Shown in pieces: positions 54,248 through 63,911 of a DNA stretch of 64,000 nucleotides. Location of the stretch: positions 1 to 64,000 of the forward strand of contig JADJTW010000009.1 of assembly GCA_016710965.1 (NCBI GenBank), read 5' to 3'. The notes under the pieces are model-generated. The model searched no databases. It saw only the letters and a program-made list of their open reading frames with translations, and was not told where the DNA came from. This stretch comes from Flavobacteriales bacterium (GTDB lineage Bacteria; Bacteroidota; Bacteroidia; Flavobacteriales_F; PHOS-HE28). Numbering within the stretch: position 1 is the stretch's first letter; each line of letters starts with the position of its first letter. Position numbers and translations under genes: made by a program.

Positions 54248-57200
54248 GTGAAGCATCCCCTCCTCTCCTTCCTTACGGTCCTTCTTCTTGCAGCTTCCTT
54301 GAAAGCTCAGCAGCCCATGCTGCATTTGCGCACGGGCACGATCGCGATCGCACCCCTCGATGGGGCTTCGTTGCAGCGGCACTTCGACGATGCGGCTGAT
54401 GCGGCGGGAGGCCGTCTGCTCCGGTGCTTGCTCTTCGATCATAACCTGGGCAGGGACCAGCGGGAAGTGCTCTCTGCGAACGGTGTCCGATTCCTCTCGC
54501 CGTTGAAGCCGCACGCCTGGGCGGTTTCCCTGCCACAGTCCATCGACGCGTCGATCATTGCAGGCCTTGGCTTGAAGAGCGTACACGCATTCACGGCAGA
54601 GCAGAAGCTTGACCCTCGTTTGCGTGACGAAATGGCCAGCGACGACCGGATGATATTGGATGTCGTGGTGGTGCCATGGAAAGGTGAAGAGCCAGTGTTC
54701 AATGCCCTTGTGGACCGGCTCGCTGCAGGCTCACGCCCCTATGGTTCGCAAGGCGCGCGCATCGTGCAAGCGCGCACGCGTGACCTGCTTCAGTTGCTTT
54801 CGCATCCGTGGGTGCAGTGGATGGAACCACTGCCCGAGCCCGGAGAGCCGGAGGACTTGCGCGGCCGTGCCTACCACCGCGTGAACCGCCTGGGACCCGT
54901 GATCCCGAACGGCAGCGGACTGGATGGAAATGGAGTGGTGGTGGTGGTGAACGACGACGGATACGTCGGCCCGCACATCGACTTCAAAGGACGCACCGAG
55001 CAAAGCGAGGTAGCCGCCGATACGGTGGGAACGCACGGCGACATGGTCGCTGGTATCGTGGGTGCCGCAGGCAATATCGACCCGCATGGCGTGGGCATGG
55101 CCCCCGGTTGCGACCTCACCATCGCTCCGTACTTCGCCGAACTACCGCTCACGGTGACGCTTCACCAGAGCCAGGGGGCCGTGATCTTCAACAGCAGCTA
55201 CGCCAACGGCTGCAACGCGGGATACACCGCACTGACACAACAGGTGGATGCCGAAGTGGTGGCGAACCCTTCCATCTTGCAAGTCTTCAGCGCGGGCAAC
55301 AATGGCGTGGAGGACTGCGGTTATGGCGCTGGCGCTGGCTGGGGTAACGTAACCGGTGGCCACAAGATCGGCAAGAACGTCATCGCTGCCGCCAACCTCA
55401 CCGATCAGGATGCGCTCATTGCCAGCAGCAGCCGCGGCCCCAGCGCCGATGGCCGGATCAAACCGGACATCAGCTCGTTCGGAAACGGGCAGTTGAGCAA
55501 TGCGCCGGGCAATGCGTACATGACCGGATCCGGCACTTCGGCAGCAGCGCCGGGCATCGCAGGCGTGGCCGCTCTACTCTATCAAGGCTGGCGAGACACG
55601 CACAGTGGCGCCGATCCACCCAGCGGGCTCATCAAAGCCTTCCTGCTCAATACAGCCGATGACCTGGGCAACACCGGACCGGACTACAAATTCGGCTGGG
55701 GCGGTGTGAATGCCGAACGGGCGTGGAGGGCGATCGCCGGGGAAAGATGGTTCAGCGTAACACTGAACGATGGCGAAGTGACGAGCCCGCAGATCGATGT
55801 CCCTGCTGGTGTGGCCGAACTGCGCGTGATGGCCTACTGGACCGACCCCGCCGGCGAACTGCTCGCCGCGAACGCGTTGGTGAACGACATCGACCTCGCG
55901 GGGATCAGTCCGATGGGCGATGCAGCGATGCCCTGGTCGCTCTCGATCGCTCCCGATCCCGTTGCGCTGAATGCGCCAGCCATTCGTGCCGATGAACATT
56001 TGAACAACGTGGAGCAGGTGATGGTGAGCGACCCGATGCCCGGCACCTGGACCTTCCCCATACTCGGCTTCGACATACCAACGGGGCCGCAGGAAGTCTT
56101 CATCGTGTATGAATTCATGCCACGCGCCATCGACATCACGTGGCCCAGCGATGGGGAGCGCCTCGCATCCGACGCCACACAAAGGATCCGTTGGGACACG
56201 CCGGATCGAAGCACGCCCGTGACCTTGCGATACAGCATAAACGGCGGTGGCTCATGGTCGAGCTTCAACGTCAACAGCGGTCAGCGCTACTTCGACCTGG
56301 GCATCGGTGATACCGTGCTCACCGACCTGCGCGTGCGCGTGGAGCAAGGGACTTGGGCCGATGAGCGCACAGGAATCACCACCATGCGCACCCCTGTGCA
56401 ACTCAGCGTACCTGTGAATTGCGCAGACAGTGCCTTGTTCCAATGGCCTCCGGTTCAGTATGCCGAGAGCTACATCGTTCACAAGATCGGTGCGCAATAC
56501 ATGATAGCGGTGGACACCATCAGCGCCACATCCTTCTGGTTCACCGGGCTCAGTGCCGTGCATGATGATTGGTTCGCGGTCACGGCCATCGCACCGGGTG
56601 GCATCGTAGGAGAACGCTCCATCGCCATTGCACGCCCGCACCAATTGGTCGCTTGCATGGCGCAGCAGGATCTTGTCGTGCTGGAAGCTCTCTCGCCCCA
56701 TGCGCCGGTGATCGCTTGCCAACCGCAGGCACCTGTCACTTTCGTGGTGAAGAACGCGGGCCTGCTGGCGGTGAGCGGATTCATGGCCGGCGTCGTTACC
56801 GTTGGCGGCGTTCCGTTCAGTGCTGCCTTCGCCACAACTCTCCAGCCCGGCGACGTCGATACGGTCACCATCGCTGCTTCAGGACTCGGCCTCGTGAGCG
56901 GAGTATCGAACACCCTCAAGCTTTGGGCTTCGGCTCTTAACGAGGACTTCACGCCTAACGACACGCTGTGGCACACCCTCTACGCGTACGACCTCTCGGT
57001 GCAGTACCCGTACATCCTGGACATGGAGGCATTCACGGTCTGCGACCAATCCGCGATCTGCATAGCGGACTGTCCCCTCGGCCTTGGCCTGGCGAATGGT
57101 CTCGAGGATGCCATGGACTGGCGTGTCGATAGCGCAGGAACAAGTTCCGCCAACACCGGCCCCAGCGTGGACCATACGCTTGGCACAGCCCAAGGCCACT

Positions 57201-57793
57201 ACGTGTACATGGAGCCTACTGGTCCGTGCGACGCGGGCGAGGCGCACCTGCTGCTGCCCTGCTTCATCGTGCCAGCTGGTACCGTGGGCCTCACCTACCG
57301 CTATCACATGCTGGGCGCCGGTATCGGTTCGCTTCACGTCGATCTGCTCGTTGATGGGAATTGGCAGTTGGATGCGAACGCACCTGTGATCGGCGAACAA
57401 GGCGATGCATGGCTTCCGGGCTTCGTCGACCTCGCCCCCTATGCGGGTTCCGTTGTGAACGTGCGCTTCCGTGGCGTGCGAGGCACCAGCCACCTCAGCG
57501 ACATCGCCTTGGACGACATCAACATCTCCAGCGCAGTAGGGATCGTGGAGAATGGAGCGCCTGATGCATTGCGGATCGTGCCAGGCGCATCCGAGGGCCT
57601 CTTCATTGTACAACCGCCGCAGTTCGGCAACGGGACGATCAGCGTGCGCAGCGCGACCGGTGCATTGCTCTCGCGCGCCTCAACGCGCGGCGCCAGCCAG
57701 TTCACGCTGGACCTCACGATAGCCGCCGAGGGGATCTATCTGGTGGAGTGGACCGATGGCGTGCAGCGGACTTGCGGGCGTGTCGTTCGGTAA
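54248..57793 (+). CDS. Subtilisin-like (S8) serine protease, multidomain, T9SS tail
   Basis: The 1181-residue protein starts at a GTG that opens a signal peptide (KHPLLSFLTVLLLAASLKAQ); no ATG serves. The S8 catalytic triad is complete: Asp in VVVVNDDGYVG, His in TVGTHGDMVAGIVGAAG, Ser in MTGSGTSAAAPGIAG near residue 430. A P-domain-like region (FSVTLNDGEVTSPQIDVPAG), FN3-like and CARDB-like domains, a MAM-like jelly roll with CFIVPAGTVGLTYRYHMLG, and a T9SS type A domain ending RTCGRVVR follow. It is a probable surface or secreted protease. Confidence 0.9.
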   Translation: MKHPLLSFLTVLLLAASLKAQQPMLHLRTGTIAIAPLDGASLQRHFDDAADAAGGRLLRCLLFDHNLGRDQREVLSANGVRFLSPLKPHAWAVSLPQSIDASIIAGLGLKSVHAFTAEQKLDPRLRDEMASDDRMILDVVVVPWKGEEPVFNALVDRLAAGSRPYGSQGARIVQARTRDLLQLLSHPWVQWMEPLPEPGEPEDLRGRAYHRVNRLGPVIPNGSGLDGNGVVVVVNDDGYVGPHIDFKGRTEQSEVAADTVGTHGDMVAGIVGAAGNIDPHGVGMAPGCDLTIAPYFAELPLTVTLHQSQGAVIFNSSYANGCNAGYTALTQQVDAEVVANPSILQVFSAGNNGVEDCGYGAGAGWGNVTGGHKIGKNVIAAANLTDQDALIASSSRGPSADGRIKPDISSFGNGQLSNAPGNAYMTGSGTSAAAPGIAGVAALLYQGWRDTHSGADPPSGLIKAFLLNTADDLGNTGPDYKFGWGGVNAERAWRAIAGERWFSVTLNDGEVTSPQIDVPAGVAELRVMAYWTDPAGELLAANALVNDIDLAGISPMGDAAMPWSLSIAPDPVALNAPAIRADEHLNNVEQVMVSDPMPGTWTFPILGFDIPTGPQEVFIVYEFMPRAIDITWPSDGERLASDATQRIRWDTPDRSTPVTLRYSINGGGSWSSFNVNSGQRYFDLGIGDTVLTDLRVRVEQGTWADERTGITTMRTPVQLSVPVNCADSALFQWPPVQYAESYIVHKIGAQYMIAVDTISATSFWFTGLSAVHDDWFAVTAIAPGGIVGERSIAIARPHQLVACMAQQDLVVLEALSPHAPVIACQPQAPVTFVVKNAGLLAVSGFMAGVVTVGGVPFSAAFATTLQPGDVDTVTIAASGLGLVSGVSNTLKLWASALNEDFTPNDTLWHTLYAYDLSVQYPYILDMEAFTVCDQSAICIADCPLGLGLANGLEDAMDWRVDSAGTSSANTGPSVDHTLGTAQGHYVYMEPTGPCDAGEAHLLLPCFIVPAGTVGLTYRYHMLGAGIGSLHVDLLVDGNWQLDANAPVIGEQGDAWLPGFVDLAPYAGSVVNVRFRGVRGTSHLSDIALDDINISSAVGIVENGAPDALRIVPGASEGLFIVQPPQFGNGTISVRSATGALLSRASTRGASQFTLDLTIAAEGIYLVEWTDGVQRTCGRVVR

Positions 57794-57905
57794 TCCTTCA
57801 CCACGGCCTCAACCGCTCATCACGGGGCTTAACGTTCTTTCATGTTCGTTAACAGCCGATCGCGATGCGCCCCGATAGCTTCGACGGCATAAACGCGATC
57901 CACCC

Positions 57906-59417
57906 ATGACCACGCCCTGTCTGTTCCTATTCCCGCTGGCGGCCGTGTTCCAATCCGCGGCGCCACAGCAAGTGCCCGATGTGCAAACGCCCACTGACCG
58001 CAAGGTGCGCATCGAGATCGTGACCACCGAGAACGGTGAGACCAAGCGCGTGACCCGCGAATTCGATGCAGCCGACGATGCTCAGGTGGAGGACGCCTTA
58101 CGCGAGCTCGGGGTGCTCGAGCACATGAAGCTCAACCACGGCGAGCATGACATGACCATCGATATCCGCGGATTCGGCGAGGACCTCGAAGACGGTGACC
58201 TCTTCCTGCACATGGCACCGATGCCACCGTTGCCGCCGGATGCTCCGCGCGCCCCCCATGCACCCGATGCACCCATGGCCTTGGTCTGCGAGAAGACGGC
58301 CTACCTCGGCGTAAGCACGCAAAACCTGAAAGATGACCTAGCCAAGGAAAGCGGAGCGCCCAATGGCGAAGGGGCCTATGTGATCGAAGTGATAGACGAT
58401 ACGCCCGCCAGCAAGCTCGGGCTTCAGAGAGGCGATGTCATCGTGGCGGTCGAAGGAGAGGCCGTCACTGGCCCCGGTTCCTTGGCGAAGCGGGTGCGCG
58501 GTCATGAACCGGGCGACAAGGTGAAGGTGACCTGGTACCGGAAGGGTCGAAAGATGAACGGGACCGCCGAGCTCGCCGCGAACAAGCAGATGAGCTACGC
58601 TTACAGCTTCGATGGCATGGATTGGGATCTGGACATGGATGAGGCCGACACGGCCGATGAGCCACAGGCCTTCCTAGGCGTTACCCCGGGAGAGGGCGAA
58701 GGAGCAGTCATCGGCAGTGTGGAGGAGAACAGCAGCGCGCAGGAGATGGGTCTCCGCGGAGGTGACGTCATCCGCAGTGTGAACGGCAAGGCCATTCCGG
58801 ATTTCGATGCGCTCGCGGAAACGATCGGCGCAATGAAGCCTGAGGATGAGGTCAGCATTGAAGTGCTCCGCGGCACCGAACGCCTCACGCTGCGCGGAAC
58901 GTTGGGAGAACGGGAAGACATGCTGATGCAGCTTCATGGAATGCCGGGCTTCAATGGCATTCACTTCGAAGGGATGTCACCAGCGGACCGCGATGAGCTT
59001 CGGCGTGAGATGGACAAGCTGCGCCAGGAGATGAATGAATTGCGCCGTGACCTTGGCCGCGATATCCGTCGCGAGGTGCGTATCAACATCGAAACGCGCA
59101 AGCTCTCCGACGAAGAGAAGGCCCTGTTGCGGGGCAAGGGCGTACCGGTCGACAAGGAGCTTTCTCTGGGCGACCTGCGAGCGTTCCCCAATCCAAGCGC
59201 TGGCTTCTATCGCCTGCAGTTCGATCTGCCCGAGCGCGGCGACCTGAGCGTTGACGTGCATGATGCCAAGGGCGAGCGGGTTTACCAGGAACGCATCATC
59301 GGCTTCAAAGGCCGCTACGAGCGCACCCTCGACCTTAGTGACCAAGCCTCAGGCAATTACTTCCTCGTGATCACACAAGGTGGTCGCACAGCCACCCAGA
59401 AGCTGGTGAAGGAGTGA
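57906..59417 (+). CDS. Double-PDZ exported protein with T9SS tail
   Basis: The 503-residue protein begins with a hydrophobic leader (TPCLFLFPLAAVFQSAAPQ). Two PDZ domains follow: AYLGVSTQNLKDDL ... SKLGLQRGDVIVAVEGEAV at about 130-220 and FLGVTPGEGEGA ... QEMGLRGGDVIRSVNGKAI at about 255-335. A coiled coil of Glu/Arg heptads (about 355-395) and a T9SS type A domain (RAFPNPSAGFYRLQFDL) complete it. No protease domain is present, so it may recruit C-terminal peptides at the cell surface. Confidence 0.85.
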   Translation: MTTPCLFLFPLAAVFQSAAPQQVPDVQTPTDRKVRIEIVTTENGETKRVTREFDAADDAQVEDALRELGVLEHMKLNHGEHDMTIDIRGFGEDLEDGDLFLHMAPMPPLPPDAPRAPHAPDAPMALVCEKTAYLGVSTQNLKDDLAKESGAPNGEGAYVIEVIDDTPASKLGLQRGDVIVAVEGEAVTGPGSLAKRVRGHEPGDKVKVTWYRKGRKMNGTAELAANKQMSYAYSFDGMDWDLDMDEADTADEPQAFLGVTPGEGEGAVIGSVEENSSAQEMGLRGGDVIRSVNGKAIPDFDALAETIGAMKPEDEVSIEVLRGTERLTLRGTLGEREDMLMQLHGMPGFNGIHFEGMSPADRDELRREMDKLRQEMNELRRDLGRDIRREVRINIETRKLSDEEKALLRGKGVPVDKELSLGDLRAFPNPSAGFYRLQFDLPERGDLSVDVHDAKGERVYQERIIGFKGRYERTLDLSDQASGNYFLVITQGGRTATQKLVKE

Positions 59418-59441
59418 GCGCTGGAGAGTGCTCACGTCAGG

Positions 59442-59461
59442 AAGGAGCCGAGAGGCTCCTT
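59442..59461 (+). terminator. Terminator after the PDZ gene
   Basis: AAGGAGCC and GGCTCCTT form an 8-bp perfect stem with a GAGA loop, followed by CTTGCTG. Confidence 0.75.
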
Positions 59462-59563
59462 CTTGCTGAGGTGGGTCATTGTGCATGTCGAAGCGCCCAC
59501 GAAGCGTCGGTTCGAGACCCTCGATGTGTTCCGATCACGTCACAGCGTTCGCCGCGCCTCGAG

Positions 59564-59710
59564 CTACTCGGCTTGTTTTTGCACGTGTTCGACCGGCACG
59601 GCAGTCGCGTGCCCACCCTCCCCGGTTACCGCATAACGGACCAAACCGTAGATACCGAAGAGAAGGACGAGCGGGAGCAATACGCGCTGAATAAGCCTGT
59701 TTCCGTTCAT
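59564..59710 (-). CDS. Small single-pass membrane protein
   Basis: A 48-residue product (MNGNRLIQRVLLPLVLLFGIYG ... VQKQAE) has a basic N-terminus, one membrane segment and a polar tail. The composition is protein-like and the frame ends cleanly. An upstream in-frame ATG at 59752 would add 14 residues. No family is recognised. Confidence 0.5.
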   Translation of the reverse strand: MNGNRLIQRVLLPLVLLFGIYGLVRYAVTGEGGHATAVPVEHVQKQAE

Positions 59711-59993
59711 GACGCGCCTCCGGGGGTTCGTGGGGTATTTGGTGAGCGGCATGATCGATGTTGGTTTTAATGGACCAATCCCGCAGCGATCATGGTGCCG
59801 TGGCGCGTTATAGGTGGATCCTTGGAAACCATCGCCTTCAATCGGGGAAATAACTGCCCAAAGCGGATTCATGTACGGGCACATCATACCGACCGTGCGG
59901 CCCCCGGAAGAGGATGTTGAATCCTATCAGCCTTTGTCCGGATCGGACATTCTCGTACCTCACTACCTTCATCGCGTTGAAGTCCCAACGCAC

Positions 59994-60350
59994 ATGAGGA
60001 TCCTTGTCAGGCTTATCATTTCCACCATCGCGGTGCTGGTCGCAGACCTGTTGTTACCGGGGATCCACGCTGATGATTTCGTGACCGGACTTCTTGTTGC
60101 GGTGGTGCTTGCCGTGCTGAACACCGTGCTCAGGCCCTTGCTCATCATCCTCACCCTGCCTATCACCATCCTCAGCCTCGGCCTTTTCCTGCTGGTGATC
60201 AACGCTGGTATCGTACTTCTCGCCGCCAAGCTCATCGACGGATTCACGGTCGAGAGCTTCTGGTGGGCGCTCGGCTTCAGCCTTGTGCTTTCCATCGTCC
60301 AAGGCTTTCTCAACGCGCTCGATGGCGGTTCGAGCAGAGACCAGGACTAA
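59994..60350 (+). CDS. Phage-holin-family (YvlD-like) membrane protein
   Basis: The 118-residue protein has four hydrophobic segments and the family signature RPLLIILTLPITILSLGLFLL, with GFTVESFWWALGFSLVLSI near the end. Despite the family name, these chromosomal proteins are not lysis holins; function is unknown. The ATG at 59994 fits homologue lengths. It converges with the AIM24-like gene three bases apart. Confidence 0.85.
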   Translation: MRILVRLIISTIAVLVADLLLPGIHADDFVTGLLVAVVLAVLNTVLRPLLIILTLPITILSLGLFLLVINAGIVLLAAKLIDGFTVESFWWALGFSLVLSIVQGFLNALDGGSSRDQD

Positions 60351-60353
60351 GAC

Positions 60354-61154
60354 CTAGTTGTCCCCGTCCAGCAGTCTACCGATCCCTCCCAGCAGACTTC
60401 CCTCCTCCTTGCCCCGGCCACCCGCACGAGGTGCGGAAGCGATGATGTTATCGGCCAGCCTGCTGAAGGGCAGCGACTGGATCCACACATGCCCAGGCCC
60501 GCGCAACTGCGCGAAGAAGAGCCCCTCGCCACCGAAGAGCGTGTTCTTGATGCCGCCGACGAACTGGATGTCGTAGTCCACGGTCTGCGTCATGGCCACC
60601 AGACAGCCCGTGTCCACCCGTAGCGTTTCGCCCACGGCCAGTTCGCGTTGGATGGTGGTGCCGCCCGCATGGATGTACACCTGGCCATCGCCTTCTAGCT
60701 TCTGCATGATGAAGCCCTCGCCACCGAAGAGCCCAGCGCCCAATCGTTTCTGGAACGCGATGCCGATGCTTACCCCCTTCGCCGCGCACAGGAAACTGTC
60801 CTTCTGGCAAACCAGCTTGCCGTGATAATCTCGCAGGTCCAACGCCATGATCTTGCCGGGATACGAAGCCGCGAACCAAGCCGTGCGCCTGGCACTGCTC
60901 GTATTCGTGTAGGTAGTCATGAACAAGCTCTCGCCGGTGAGCACGCGCTTGCCGGCGCTCAGCATCTTGTCCAGGAAACCGCGCTCCTGCCCGCGCCCAT
61001 CGCCGAAGATGGTGGCCATAGCGATGCCTTCGTCCATCATCATCATGGTGCCGGCCTCGGCAACGACGGTCTCCTGGGGATCGAGCGTGATCTCCACGCA
61101 TTGCATGTCATCACCGACAATGCGGTGGTCGAGCTCGTGGGCTTGGCGGTTCAT
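60354..61154 (-). CDS. AIM24 / TIGR00266-family protein
   Basis: The 266-residue protein has the repeated beta structure of the AIM24 family: VEITLDPQETVVAEAGTMMMMDEGI, AASYPGKIMALDL, FLCAAKGVSIGIAFQKRLGAGLFGGEGFIMQKLEGDG, and the late IKNTLFGGEGLFFAQLRGPG. Biochemical function is not established in bacteria. It is divergent from the sigma-54 response regulator, with promoter-like elements on both strands between them. Confidence 0.9.
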   Translation of the reverse strand: MNRQAHELDHRIVGDDMQCVEITLDPQETVVAEAGTMMMMDEGIAMATIFGDGRGQERGFLDKMLSAGKRVLTGESLFMTTYTNTSSARRTAWFAASYPGKIMALDLRDYHGKLVCQKDSFLCAAKGVSIGIAFQKRLGAGLFGGEGFIMQKLEGDGQVYIHAGGTTIQRELAVGETLRVDTGCLVAMTQTVDYDIQFVGGIKNTLFGGEGLFFAQLRGPGHVWIQSLPFSRLADNIIASAPRAGGRGKEEGSLLGGIGRLLDGDN

Positions 61155-61174
61155 GGGCGGTGCGTTTGCTTGCC

Positions 61175-61184
61175 GGCAAACTTA
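61175..61184 (-). promoter_or_regulatory. -7-like element (TAAGTTTGCC) of the AIM24-like gene
   Basis: The minus strand reads TAAGTTTGCC, an exact TAnnTTTG match 20 bases before the ATG. Confidence 0.5.
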
Positions 61185-61237
61185 CCAGCGGCCCAAGCTG
61201 CCAGCCATCCATTCGTCATCTGCCGCTACCGTTCGGC

Positions 61238-61246
61238 TAAGTTCGC
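61238..61246 (+). promoter_or_regulatory. -7-like element (TAAGTTCGC) of the response regulator
   Basis: TAAGTTCGC lies 26 bases before the ATG at 61273 and faces away from the element at 61175-61184. Confidence 0.45.
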
Positions 61247-61272
61247 GCTCCCGCCTGGCGGAGAAGAAGCAC

Positions 61273-62598
61273 ATGCTGCACCACCTTCTGATCATCGATG
61301 ACGAACCGCAGTTGCGCCGCATGCTTTCGCGGCTCTTCGAGGGGGAGGGCTTTGCCGTGACGAGTGCGGAGAACGGTGCCCAAGCCATGCAGCGGTTGAA
61401 GGCCCAGCGCTTCCATGTGGTGCTCTGCGATGTGAAGTTGCCGGACGCTAACGGCGTGGAACTGACCAACGCGATCAAATCTTTACAACCGGATGCCGAA
61501 GTGATCGTGTTCACCGCCTTCGGAAGGATCAGCGACGCGGTGAAGGCCGTGCAGAACGGTGCTTTCCATTACTTGGTGAAGGGCGACGACAACGACAAGC
61601 TGATTCCTACCGTGAGCCGCGCGCTGGAGAAAGCGATGGCACAGCGGCACGTGGTGCGCACAGACCATGATGACCCGTTCGAGGCGATCACCGGACGATC
61701 TCCAGCGATCCAACAAGTGATCACCTTGGCGCGGAAGGTGGCACCCACGGAAGCTTCGGTGCTGCTTACCGGCGCCACCGGAACAGGCAAGGAAGTGTTC
61801 GCGCAAGCGATCCATGCGGCGAGTGGCCGGGCACGGAAACCGTTCGTGGCCGTGAACTGCGGCGCCCTGAGCCGTGATCTGCTGGAGACCGAGCTCTTCG
61901 GTCATGTGGCCGGTGCCTTCACCGGAGCAGTGAAGGACCGAAAGGGCCTTATCGAAGCGGCCAAGGCCGGAACGCTCTTCCTGGATGAGATCGGCGAATT
62001 GCCCCTCGACCTGCAGGCCAAATTGCTGCGTGTGCTGGAGACCGGCGACTTCCTGCGCGTGGGTGATATCACAGTGCAGAAAGCCGATGTGCGTATCATC
62101 GCGGCCACGCACCACGATCTGCTGCAAGAGAGCGCTGAGGGGCGATTCCGGCAGGACCTCTATTACCGACTGGCCACCTTCACGCTTCGCATTCCGGCAC
62201 TGGTGGAACGCAAGGCCGATATCCCGCTGCTGGCCCAGGTGTTCATCACGCGCTTCGCTGCCCGGTTGGGAAAGACCATCACCGGCATGGACGAGGATGT
62301 GAAGCGGAAGCTGATGGACCACACTTGGCCGGGCCATGTGCGCGAATTGCGCAACGTGATCGAACGGGCCTGCATCCTCTGCGATGGCCCACTGCTCGAC
62401 CCGGCCTCGTTACCCCTGGAACTTCAGGGAGAGCCGGAACAGAAGATAGGCGCGATCTACGAACTGGAGCAGGTGGAACGGGAACACATCCGGCGCGTGC
62501 TGTCACACACCGGCGGCAACAAGACCCTGGCCGCAGAGCTGCTGGGGATCGGCCTTACCACGCTGTATGCGAAGGTGAAGAGGTTCGGCCTCGTTTGA
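61273..62598 (+). CDS. Sigma-54-dependent response regulator (NtrC family)
   Basis: The 441-residue protein has a receiver domain (LLIIDDEPQLRR, phospho-acceptor Asp53 in LCDVKLPDANG, Lys in YLVKGDD), an AAA+ sigma-54 activator domain (Walker A TGATGTGKEVFAQ, the sigma-54 contact loop GAFTGA, Walker B LFLDEIGELPL), and a Fis-type helix-turn-helix (GGNKTLAAELLGIGLTTLYAKVKRF). It activates sigma-54 promoters on phosphorylation. No histidine kinase is encoded beside it. The ATG at 61273 opens the receiver domain. Confidence 0.95.
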   Translation: MLHHLLIIDDEPQLRRMLSRLFEGEGFAVTSAENGAQAMQRLKAQRFHVVLCDVKLPDANGVELTNAIKSLQPDAEVIVFTAFGRISDAVKAVQNGAFHYLVKGDDNDKLIPTVSRALEKAMAQRHVVRTDHDDPFEAITGRSPAIQQVITLARKVAPTEASVLLTGATGTGKEVFAQAIHAASGRARKPFVAVNCGALSRDLLETELFGHVAGAFTGAVKDRKGLIEAAKAGTLFLDEIGELPLDLQAKLLRVLETGDFLRVGDITVQKADVRIIAATHHDLLQESAEGRFRQDLYYRLATFTLRIPALVERKADIPLLAQVFITRFAARLGKTITGMDEDVKRKLMDHTWPGHVRELRNVIERACILCDGPLLDPASLPLELQGEPEQKIGAIYELEQVEREHIRRVLSHTGGNKTLAAELLGIGLTTLYAKVKRFGLV

Positions 62599-62599
62599 T

Positions 62600-63013
62600 C
62601 TAAGCGAGGACCGGACCGCTGGTCCGCTCTTTTCGGGTCGTCGGTTCAACCTTTTCCATCCGGCCGTGCTTCTTGCCCATCATCCGGCCCCATTTTGCGA
62701 TCTCCTCCAGTAAGGGCAGTAAGGTGCGGCCATGTGCGGTAAGCGCATACTCCACACGCGGCGGCACTTCCGCATGGATCCTCCGGCTCACCAACCCGTC
62801 CTTCTCCAACTGTCTCAACTGCATGGACAGCATCTTTTCCGTGATACCCGGAATGAGCTTGCGCAACTCGGAGAAGCGTTTTCGGTCCTTGCGCAGATAC
62901 CACAGCACGATGGTCTTCCACTTGCCGCCGATGTGGTCCATGGCAACGTCCAGGGCGCAGTGGTAGATGTGGCCATCCATATGGATCCGGTACTCGTTGC
63001 CGTCGATGATCAT
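62600..63013 (-). CDS. HxlR-family transcriptional regulator
   Basis: The 137-residue winged-helix protein has the HxlR signature: CALDVAMDHIGGKWKTIVLWYL with the near-N-terminal Cys used by some members for thiol or quinone sensing, RFSELRKLIPGITEKMLSMQLRQLEKDGLV, and PPRVEYALTAHGRTL. It is divergent from the NADP-binding oxidoreductase gene, 153 bp apart, a frequent arrangement in which the regulator controls the enzyme. It ends one base from the response regulator stop. Confidence 0.93.
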   Translation of the reverse strand: MIIDGNEYRIHMDGHIYHCALDVAMDHIGGKWKTIVLWYLRKDRKRFSELRKLIPGITEKMLSMQLRQLEKDGLVSRRIHAEVPPRVEYALTAHGRTLLPLLEEIAKWGRMMGKKHGRMEKVEPTTRKERTSGPVLA

Positions 63014-63166
63014 GGTGTTGAAAACTTCTGGTCGGTCGTATTGTGCTACAGGACGTGAAATCCGGCATGAACGTTCAATACTACCCTATTTGACAGCCCT
63101 TGTAGAAAGTATAGAGGCCGTTCATCTTCGCAGCGGCTAAGAAAAGGAAACCAATCCATCAGCACT
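63014..63166. promoter_or_regulatory. Divergent control region of the HxlR and oxidoreductase genes
   Basis: The AT-rich spacer contains ATACT (about 63079) and AGTAT (about 63108) as short inverted half-sites. This could form an HxlR operator but is weak evidence. Confidence 0.35.
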
Positions 63167-63865
63167 ATGAAGATCGGTGTATTCGGAACGGGCGTGGTCG
63201 GGCAGACCATCGCTGAAAAGCTCGATAGCTTGGGCCATGAGGTGATGCTCGGCACGCGCGACGTGAAGGCGAGCCTTGCACGGGCTGACAGGGACAGCTT
63301 CGGTCGTCCTCCCTTGAAGGACTGGCTGGCGCAACACCCAGATGTGAAGCTCGCCACCCATGCCGAAGCTGCAGCGCACGGGCAACTGCTCGTGAACGCC
63401 ACCAACGGCGGGGGATCGCTGGAGGTGATGAAGCTGGCCGGTGAGAAGAACCTGAACGGCAAGGTGATGCTCGACATCTCCAACCCGCTCGACTTCTCCA
63501 AGGGCATGCCTCCCACGCTGTTCCTATGCAACACGGATTCGCTCGCCGAGCAGATCCAGCGCACCTACCCGCAACTGAAGGTGGTGAAGAGCCTGAACAC
63601 GCTGAACGCTTACCTGATGGTGGCGCCCCGGATGCTGCCGGAAGAGCACAGCATCTTCCTCAGTGGCAACGATGCCGACGCCAAGACCTCCGTGCGTGGC
63701 CTCCTGCGCTCATTCGGCTGGAACGACGCGGAGATGATCGACCTGGGCGACATCACCACCGCGCGCGGCACCGAACAGCTGCTGCCCCTCTGGGTGCGCT
63801 TGTGGGGTGCCTTGCAGAACCCGATGTTCAACTTCAAGATCGTCATGGGGCCGAAGCCAGCGTGA
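63167..63865 (+). CDS. NADP oxidoreductase, coenzyme F420-dependent-like
   Basis: The 232-residue protein starts MKIGVFGTGVVGQTIAEKLDSLGHEV, a Rossmann fold with GxGxxG, followed by GTRDVKASLA. It matches the small F420-dependent NADP oxidoreductase-like family (KVMLDISNPLDFSKGMPP, VVKSLNTLNAYLMV). In bacteria without F420 such proteins use NAD(P) with unknown substrates. Its position next to an HxlR regulator suggests induction by an electrophile or quinone. Confidence 0.88.
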   Translation: MKIGVFGTGVVGQTIAEKLDSLGHEVMLGTRDVKASLARADRDSFGRPPLKDWLAQHPDVKLATHAEAAAHGQLLVNATNGGGSLEVMKLAGEKNLNGKVMLDISNPLDFSKGMPPTLFLCNTDSLAEQIQRTYPQLKVVKSLNTLNAYLMVAPRMLPEEHSIFLSGNDADAKTSVRGLLRSFGWNDAEMIDLGDITTARGTEQLLPLWVRLWGALQNPMFNFKIVMGPKPA

Positions 63866-63911
63866 TGGTGGATGCACCGGCCCACGTCTATTAAGCAGAA
63901 CTTCGCACCGC

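Noticed and set aside
59994..60350. Prophage holin
   Set aside because: No other phage genes are present; the protein belongs to the chromosomal YvlD-like group despite the family name.
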